Assembly (NCBI GenBank): GCA_000721275.1
Contig: JOFO01000067.1
Span: 1-29,342, forward strand
From: Microtetraspora glauca
Lineage (GTDB): Bacteria; Actinomycetota; Actinomycetes; Streptomycetales; Streptomycetaceae
Reading direction: 5' to 3'
DNA: 29,342 nucleotides
Shown here: in pieces, positions 25,187 through 29,342 of the stretch
Layout of the letters: the number at the start of each line of letters is the position of its first letter
Position numbering within the stretch: the first letter of the stretch is position 1
The notes under the pieces: model-generated
What the model saw: only the letters and a program-made list of their open reading frames with translations
Database searches by the model: none
Told to the model about the DNA's origin: nothing
Made by a program: the position numbers and the translations under genes

Positions 25187-25504
25187 ATGACGGAACCGGA
25201 GTTCAGCGCCAGGGGCGTACGCATCGAGAGCCGGCAGCGCTCGCTCACCCGGGCCGGCGAGGTCCGCATCGAGGACGGCCGGCTCGCGCTGCTCACGAGT
25301 TACGGCTCCGAGATCGACAGCGCGCCCGTGAAGGCGGTCCGGGCGGGCCGCCCGTGGTTCGCGAAGGGGGACGAGACGGTGGCGCGGGTGAACGGCACGC
25401 GGTACCGCCTCACCATGGACGCCGCCGGCGAGGAAGACGACCGGGACGCCGAGCAGGCGGGCCGCTTCCTCGCCGCGCTGAAGCGGGCCGCGGGAGGGCG
25501 CTGA
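25187..25504 (+). CDS. Small conserved hypothetical protein
   Basis: The product has 105 residues. It is soluble, with alternating short strands ([38 protein letters not shown]) and a charged C-terminal helix ([20 protein letters not shown]). There is no recognised domain. GAAGGGG lies about 10 bases before ATG as the ribosome binding site. Codon use agrees with its neighbours. It is divergent from the Cds1-like gene, so the 197 bases between them should hold both promoters; I see only a possible TTGACG near 25077-25082 there. Confidence 0.65.
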   Translation: MTEPEFSARGVRIESRQRSLTRAGEVRIEDGRLALLTSYGSEIDSAPVKAVRAGRPWFAKGDETVARVNGTRYRLTMDAAGEEDDRDAEQAGRFLAALKRAAGGR

Positions 25505-25673
25505 CCTGCGCGGGCTCGCGGCGGGTTGCGGGCCGGTGACGGCCGGGTCACGCTGGAACCACCTCACTGAGGGTTCACCGGTGGTGACACTGAGCTCAGT
25601 GCGCCGCCCTGATGTACCGCATGACAGATCCGAATCTCCGTCTTCTTCAGGACCACTTCGGGGAGTCGCAGCC
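25505..25673. promoter_or_regulatory. Palindrome-rich promoter region of the ATP-binding regulator
   Basis: Three inverted repeats lie close together. GTGAC-n6-GTCAC occupies 25536-25551, TCACC-GGT-GGTGA 25575-25587, and CACTGAGCTCAGTG, a perfect 14-base palindrome, 25588-25601. The last two touch. CACTGA also occurs at 25564-25569. The middle repeat has outer arms like the TNAC/GTNA halves of the BldD operator but not its centre. This looks like a controlled promoter, possibly tied to development; the binding protein is not known. Confidence 0.5.
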
Positions 25674-26255
25674 GTGATCAGCGAGCCGAGCAGGTATTAC
25701 GCGGTGGAGCTCCATGCCCTGCCGCACCGCATTCGACAGATCCGCAGGATCGTCGCCGCCCATCTGCGCCATTGGCAGCTCGACGACTTGGTCGATCCCG
25801 TCGCACTGGGAGTGACCGAGCTGTTGACCAACGTGCACCGCCACGCGCAGCCCGACAAGGAGTGCACCGTCGAGCTGGAACTCCTGCTCGACCGGCTGAC
25901 CGTCTCGGTCCGGGACAACGACCCCCGGATACCGGCGGCCGCCGCCGGGACGACCGGCGACGACCCGCAGGACGGGCCGGACGCGCTCGCCACCTCGGGC
26001 CGCGGTCTCGCCCTCGTCGGGGCGCTCAGCGACAGCTGGGGCGCCCGTCCGCACGGGACGGGCGGCAAGGTCGTCTGGTTCACCCTCACCGCGCCGCCGT
26101 ACGCCGGCGGTCCGGCCGTCGCCGCCGCCGAGGCCGGCCTCGGCTTCGGCCTGGTGCCGCTCGCCCCGGTCGTCTCGTACGGCCGGCTCGCGGGCGCGCC
26201 CCTGAGCGCGCCCGCCCAGGCCCCGGCGCTCGCGGCGGGCGGCGCCCTGGTCTGA
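25674..26255 (+). CDS. RsbW-like ATP-binding (HATPase) regulatory protein
   Basis: The 193-residue product has a GHKL/HATPase domain of the anti-sigma factor/serine kinase type. The N box is VTELLTNVHRHA (48-59, with Glu49 and Asn53), the G1 region is VRDNDPR (79-85) and the G2 loop is SGRGLALVGALSDSW (108-122). The tail after about 140 is Ala/Gly/Pro-rich and likely disordered. By family knowledge such proteins bind ATP and a sigma factor or an anti-anti-sigma factor; no partner gene is adjacent. The GTG at 25674 has GGGGAG eight bases upstream. It sits behind an unusually palindromic region. Its stop is six bases from the convergent methyltransferase stop. Confidence 0.85.
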   Translation: MISEPSRYYAVELHALPHRIRQIRRIVAAHLRHWQLDDLVDPVALGVTELLTNVHRHAQPDKECTVELELLLDRLTVSVRDNDPRIPAAAAGTTGDDPQDGPDALATSGRGLALVGALSDSWGARPHGTGGKVVWFTLTAPPYAGGPAVAAAEAGLGFGLVPLAPVVSYGRLAGAPLSAPAQAPALAAGGALV

Positions 26256-26265
26256 GCCCGCTCAG
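26252..26265. terminator. Short hairpin spanning both convergent stop codons
   Basis: CTGAGCCCGCTCAG is a 5-pair stem with a four-base loop. It contains TGA of the ATP-binding protein gene and, on the other strand, TGA of the methyltransferase gene. It is too short to be a strong terminator, but its place is suggestive. Confidence 0.35.
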
Positions 26266-27029
26266 GCGGTGGCGACCAGGGTCAGATAGGCGATGCCCAG
26301 GACGTTCCGGTAGCCGTTCAGCCAGCTCGACCGCTGCCGGTCGACCCGCTCGCGGGTCTCGGCGGCCAGCGGGTGGTCCGGGTGGGCGGCGAGCCACACC
26401 TCCGTGTCGTACCGGTAGCCGGACTCGAACGCCTCCCACTCGTCGCGGCCGGCCGTCTCGATCCACGCCGGGCGGAACCCCGCCCCGATCGCCAGGTCGA
26501 CGAGCCCGCCCAGCGGCAGGTGGTCGGCGGCGCTCGCGCCGGGCCACATCGCGGCCAGCTCCCCCTCCTCCGGGATCCGCTCCCAGAAGCCCTCGCCGAG
26601 CACGACCAGGCCGCCGGGCCGGACCAGCCGGCGCAGCTCGCGCAGCGCCTCCGCCGGGTCGTGCCGCTCCGGGTCGCACAGCGCCTGGCTGGCGCCGAGG
26701 CAGAGGATCGCGTCGACGGGGCCGCGGGCGGTGCCGCGCGCGGACTCCTCCACGAAGAGCGTGCGGTCGGCGAGGCCGCGCTCGGCGGCGAGCGCCCGGC
26801 CCCGGACCAGGTCCTCGGCGTTGATGTCGATGCCGACGCCCTGGGCGCCGGGCACCGCGTCGAGGATGCGGAGCAGCAGCTCGCCCCAGCCGCAGCCGAT
26901 GTCGAGGACGTCGGCGGGCGAGGCGGCGGCGATCCGGCGGACCAGGCTCGCGGCCCGCTCCTCGGAGAGCGGCCCGTGGAAGGTGAGACTGCCCAGGCGG
27001 GGCGGGAGTTCGGCGTCGGTGGAGATCAT
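26262..27029 (-). CDS. Class I SAM-dependent methyltransferase
   Basis: The 255-residue product has SAM motif I VLDIGCGWGE (41-50), motif II acidic GVGIDINAED (about 64-73) and VDAILCLGASQAL as motif IV-like. It then has LRELRRLVRPGGLVVLGEGFWE, typical of the post-strand-4/5 part of ubiquinone/menaquinone-like or small-molecule methyltransferases. The substrate is not evident; the C-terminal YRYDTEVWLAAHPDHPL may line the pocket. The ATG at 27029 is preceded by TAGCCT by eight bases. It is downstream of the ROK gene with 138 bases between, partly a tandem repeat. Confidence 0.88.
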   Translation of the reverse strand: MISTDAELPPRLGSLTFHGPLSEERAASLVRRIAAASPADVLDIGCGWGELLLRILDAVPGAQGVGIDINAEDLVRGRALAAERGLADRTLFVEESARGTARGPVDAILCLGASQALCDPERHDPAEALRELRRLVRPGGLVVLGEGFWERIPEEGELAAMWPGASAADHLPLGGLVDLAIGAGFRPAWIETAGRDEWEAFESGYRYDTEVWLAAHPDHPLAAETRERVDRQRSSWLNGYRNVLGIAYLTLVATA

Positions 27030-27037
27030 GGACGGCG

Positions 27038-27043
27038 AGGCTA
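27038..27043 (-). promoter_or_regulatory. -10 box of the methyltransferase gene (leaderless)
   Basis: TAGCCT on the minus strand with eight bases to ATG. This is the longest spacing of the set. Confidence 0.35.
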
Positions 27044-27106
27044 CCGGCCGCGGCGGACCCGGCCCACCGCTTTTCCGGGCCGCGCCCGCCGGACCCGCGG
27101 CGGAGT

Positions 27107-27170
27107 CCCGTCCTCCGGCCTGTCCCCCGGCCCGTCTTCCGACCTGTCCCCTGGGCCCGTCCTCCGGTCA
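27107..27170. repeat. 24/25-base imperfect tandem repeat after the ROK gene
   Basis: Units CCCGTCYTCCGRCCTGTCCC plus about five further bases occupy 27107-27130 and 27131-27155, with a partial third (27156-27170) that includes the ROK stop. Identity between units is high but not perfect. It covers about half of the gap to the methyltransferase gene. Confidence 0.7.
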
Positions 27171-28394
27171 GACGGGGGCGCCGGCGAGGGCGGCCAGCGG
27201 GTCGTCGAGGACCGGCTGCCAGGCCAGTTCGGCAGCGCCCACCAGGCTGTTGTGGTCGAGGGTGCAGGGCAGGATCGGCACGCCGCCGCTGCGGCCCCAC
27301 AGGCTGCGGTCCGCGACGACCGCGCGCAGCCGCTCCGGGTCGGCGTCCAGCAGCTCGCGATGGAGGCCGCCGAGGATGATCCGGTCCGGGTTGAGGATGT
27401 TCACCAGGCCCGCGAGGCCGAGGCCGAGACGGTCGATCAGCTCCTCCACCGCGGCCCGCACCCCCGGGTCGTCGGGTGCGTTCCTGAGCAGGTCGCGGGC
27501 CTGCTGGAGCAGCGACACCTCCGGGCCGGGCGCGCGGCCGGCGACGGTGAGGAAGGCCAGCGGGTCGGTCTCGACGTCCAGGCAGCCCCGGCCGCCGCAG
27601 TGGCAGGGACCGCCCTCCGGGTTGACCGGCAGATGGCCCACCTCCAGGGCGAGGCCCGAACTGCCCGTGTGGAGCCGCCCGTCGAGGACGAGCGCCCCGC
27701 CGACGCCCCGGTGCCCGGTCGCCACGCAGAGCAGGTCACGGGCGCCGCGCCCGGCGCCGTGCCGGTGCTCGGCGAGCGCGGCGAGGTTCACGTCGTTGCC
27801 GGTGAAAGCCGGTCCCTCGACGCCGGCGTCCCGGATCCGGTCGGCGAAGATCTCGCGGACCGGCGCGCCCGCCGGCCAGGCCAGGTGGAGCGGGTTCAGC
27901 GCGGTGCCCTCGGGCTCGGCGACGGCGGACGGCACGGCGAGGCCGGCGCCGACGCAGCGCCGCCCGGTCTCCCGCAGCAGCGCGGCCCCCGCGTCCACGA
28001 CGGCGCCGAGGACCTGCGCCGGATCCGCCGAGACCGTCACCTTGCCGGGGACGGTGGCGACGACGGTGCCGCCGAGACCGATCAGCGCGGCCCGGAAACC
28101 GTCCGCGTGGACCTGCGCGGCGAGCGCCACGGGCCCCTTCTCGTCGACCGCGAGCCGGTGCGACGGCCGGCCCTGCGAACCGGCGGCGGCGCCGGGGTTG
28201 GAGTCGACCCGGATGAGCCCGAGGGCCTCCAGCTCGGCGGCGACGGCTCCGGCGGTGGCGCGGGTGACGCCCAGCTCGGCGGTGAGGACGGCCCGCGTCG
28301 GCGCCCGTCCGGTGTGCACCAGCTCCAGGGCGGGACCGAGCGCGCTCCGCCCCCTGTCCAGCCGAGTACGCGTCGTCGTCGCCTTGCCGTTCAT
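27168..28394 (-). CDS. ROK-family transcriptional regulator
   Basis: The 408-residue product has an N-terminal winged helix-turn-helix (about 18-63, LVHTGRAPTRAVLTAELGVT), followed by a sugar-kinase-like ROK domain. That domain has the catalytic-place Asp201 (TGNDVNLAALAEH), the ROK zinc signature with His254, Cys264, Cys266 and Cys271 (PCHCGGRGCLD) and LALEVGHLPVNPEG before it. By family knowledge it is a sugar-responsive repressor of the XylR/NagC type. The sugar is not evident, and no sugar uptake gene lies here. The ATG at 28394 follows CAGACT by seven bases. The TetR gene lies 47 bases upstream on the same strand, but the promoter candidate lies in the gap. Confidence 0.92.
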   Translation of the reverse strand: MNGKATTTRTRLDRGRSALGPALELVHTGRAPTRAVLTAELGVTRATAGAVAAELEALGLIRVDSNPGAAAGSQGRPSHRLAVDEKGPVALAAQVHADGFRAALIGLGGTVVATVPGKVTVSADPAQVLGAVVDAGAALLRETGRRCVGAGLAVPSAVAEPEGTALNPLHLAWPAGAPVREIFADRIRDAGVEGPAFTGNDVNLAALAEHRHGAGRGARDLLCVATGHRGVGGALVLDGRLHTGSSGLALEVGHLPVNPEGGPCHCGGRGCLDVETDPLAFLTVAGRAPGPEVSLLQQARDLLRNAPDDPGVRAAVEELIDRLGLGLAGLVNILNPDRIILGGLHRELLDADPERLRAVVADRSLWGRSGGVPILPCTLDHNSLVGAAELAWQPVLDDPLAALAGAPV

Positions 28395-28401
28395 GCGCCC
28401 G

Positions 28402-28407
28402 AGTCTG
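28402..28407 (-). promoter_or_regulatory. -10 box of the ROK gene (leaderless)
   Basis: CAGACT within GGCAGACT on the minus strand, seven bases before ATG. Confidence 0.4.
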
Positions 28408-28441
28408 CCATGATCGGCGCCCGCCGCCGGACCCGCTCCCG

Positions 28442-29170
28442 TCACGGCCGGGGGCGGGTACGGGAGCGCGGCCGGGACAACAGGCCGACCTCGCGGCCGA
28501 GGCGTTCGGCGGCGGTGGCGAAGAACGCGTCCCGGTCCTCCACGATCCTGTTGAACTGGCCGAACACCTCGAACGACACCAGGCCGAAGAGCTGCGCCCA
28601 GGCGAAGACGAGGGCGACGGCGAGCGCGGGCGGCAGGTCGGGGGCGAGATCGGCGGCCAGCCGCTCGGCCTCCGGCGCGAGGCCGTCCGGCAGCGGCGGC
28701 AGCGCCACGCCCTCGTCCTGATGGGCGGCGCGGGCGGTCGCCACCAGCAGCAGGCCGACCCGGGCGGCCGGGCCGACGGTGTCCTGCGGGGCGCTGTAGC
28801 CGGGGACCGGGGAACCGTAGATGAGGGCGTACTCGTGGGGATGCTCCACGGCCCAGCGGCGTACGGCGCGGCAGACGGCGGTCCACTGGGCGAGGTGGTC
28901 GCGGGGCGCGGCGGCCACGGCGGCGGCGTGAGCCGTCTCGGCGGCGGCGCCGACGGCGTCGTACGCGTCGATGATCAGCGCGGTCAGCAGGTCGTCACGG
29001 CTGGGGAAGTAGCGGTAGAGCGCCGAGGAGACCATGCCGAGCTCGCGGGCGACGGCGCGCAGCGACAGCTTGGCGGCGCCCTCGGCGGCGAGCTGCCGGC
29101 GGGCCTCGTCCTTGATGGCGGCGGTGATCTCGATCCGGGCGCGAGCGCGGGCTCCTTGAACGGGGGTCAT
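28442..29170 (-). CDS. TetR-family transcriptional regulator (WHG-type ligand domain)
   Basis: The 242-residue product begins with the TetR DNA-binding domain: EITAAIKDEARRQLAAEGAA, then SLRAVARELGMVSSALYRYF (36-55) as the helix-turn-helix. The ligand domain includes RRWAVEHPHEYALIYGSPVP (about 113-132), which in my recollection is typical of the WHG/TetR_C_13 class. The Pro- and Arg-rich tail ends PRSRTRPRP. By family knowledge it is a small-molecule responsive repressor. The ATG at 29170 follows CAGACT by seven bases. The -10 and start overlap one copy of a palindrome that recurs four more times upstream, so it probably represses itself and a divergent gene beyond the window. Confidence 0.92.
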   Translation of the reverse strand: MTPVQGARARARIEITAAIKDEARRQLAAEGAAKLSLRAVARELGMVSSALYRYFPSRDDLLTALIIDAYDAVGAAAETAHAAAVAAAPRDHLAQWTAVCRAVRRWAVEHPHEYALIYGSPVPGYSAPQDTVGPAARVGLLLVATARAAHQDEGVALPPLPDGLAPEAERLAADLAPDLPPALAVALVFAWAQLFGLVSFEVFGQFNRIVEDRDAFFATAAERLGREVGLLSRPRSRTRPRP

Positions 29171-29316
29171 GGAGAGCAGTCTGCCACGGTTCGGAGCGCC
29201 GCACCGAGATGAGAGCAGTGCTCTTGCTTGCGAGCGCCGATCCGTGCAGACTGTTCTCAAGCGAGAGCAGTGCTCACGATTCGGGGAAGCGATACGCATC
29301 GAGAGCAGCGCTCACG
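29171..29316. promoter_or_regulatory. Array of TetR operator-like palindromes
   Basis: Copies of one motif are: GAGAGCAGTCTGC at 29172-29184 (half copy, over the -10 and start), the perfect AGAGCAGTGCTCT at 29212-29224, the inverted half copy GCAGACTGTTCTC at 29246-29258, CGAGAGCAGTGCTCACG at 29262-29278 and CGAGAGCAGCGCTCACG at 29300-29316. The core is GAGCA-G-TGCTC. Centres are 18-41 bases apart. A second CAGACT on the plus strand at 29247-29252 could be a divergent -10 box. Confidence 0.75.
29178..29183 (-). promoter_or_regulatory. -10 box of the TetR gene (leaderless, inside an operator)
   Basis: CAGACT on the minus strand, seven bases before ATG, and within the first operator-like copy, so binding there would block its own promoter. 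Confidence 0.45.
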
Positions 29317-29342
29317 TTTTGCAAGCCCCGCACGCCCGGCCC

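Noticed and set aside
26373..28721. Plus-strand frames through the methyltransferase and ROK genes
   Set aside because: Antisense shadows; both minus-strand products have intact signatures.
1..29342. Defence system, CRISPR array, prophage or insertion sequence
   Set aside because: No regular spaced repeats, terminal inverted repeats, nuclease, transposase or integrase was found in any frame.

Overview
The window is about 29 kb of very GC-rich actinobacterial chromosome. Third-position GC is extreme, GTG starts are frequent, -10 boxes are of the TAGGGT/CAGACT type, and several genes belong to families I recognise from Streptomyces (a Rv1733c-type membrane protein, a proline/glycine/tyrosine-rich small protein, an HpnB-like glycosyltransferase, a Cds1-like PLP enzyme). 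A Streptomyces or close relative is the best guess. I see no rRNA, tRNA, CRISPR array, transposase, integrase or phage gene. It looks like vertically inherited chromosome with accessory features.

Layout. 1-984: the end of an ABC-2 drug-export ATPase, overlapping by ATGA a permease gene that carries an internal deletion and frameshift. 1077-7473 (minus): a 1417-residue HEAT-repeat protein, a DEAD-box RNA helicase and a cold-shock protein. The last two form a cold-shock module with a strong hairpin between them and another in the csp leader. 7632-13293 (minus): a GAF/PucR-type regulator, a Nudix hydrolase, apolipoprotein N-acyltransferase (Lnt), a small membrane protein and a glutamate-racemase family protein. 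13352-19568 (plus): an HpnB-like glycosyltransferase, a proline-rich protein, a MOSC protein, a Rv1733c-type membrane protein and an 809-residue protein joining a right-handed beta-helix to a CbbX/EccA-type AAA+ ATPase. 19538-21937 (minus): a polytopic membrane protein whose alpha/beta-hydrolase core appears split around the membrane segments; its 3' end overlaps the AAA+ gene. 22072-23920 (plus): a DeoR regulator, translationally coupled to a SRPBCC protein, then a second SRPBCC protein whose 3' end overlaps the next gene. 23862-24989 (minus): the Cds1-like enzyme, probably starting at TTG. 25187-26255 (plus): a small unknown and an RsbW-like ATP-binding protein behind a palindrome-rich region. 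26262-29170 (minus): a methyltransferase, a ROK regulator and a TetR regulator. The last 170 bases hold an array of near-identical palindromes, probably the TetR operators.

The clearest window-wide signal is that eleven genes have a TANNNT or CANNNT hexamer ending 6-8 bases before the start codon and no convincing Shine-Dalgarno sequence, which suggests leaderless transcripts. The strongest candidates for something little described are the beta-helix/AAA+ fusion with its 23-residue cysteine ladder, the hydrolase interrupted by membrane segments, and the operator array at the right edge. No multi-gene system with an obvious new function stands out, and I do not claim one.
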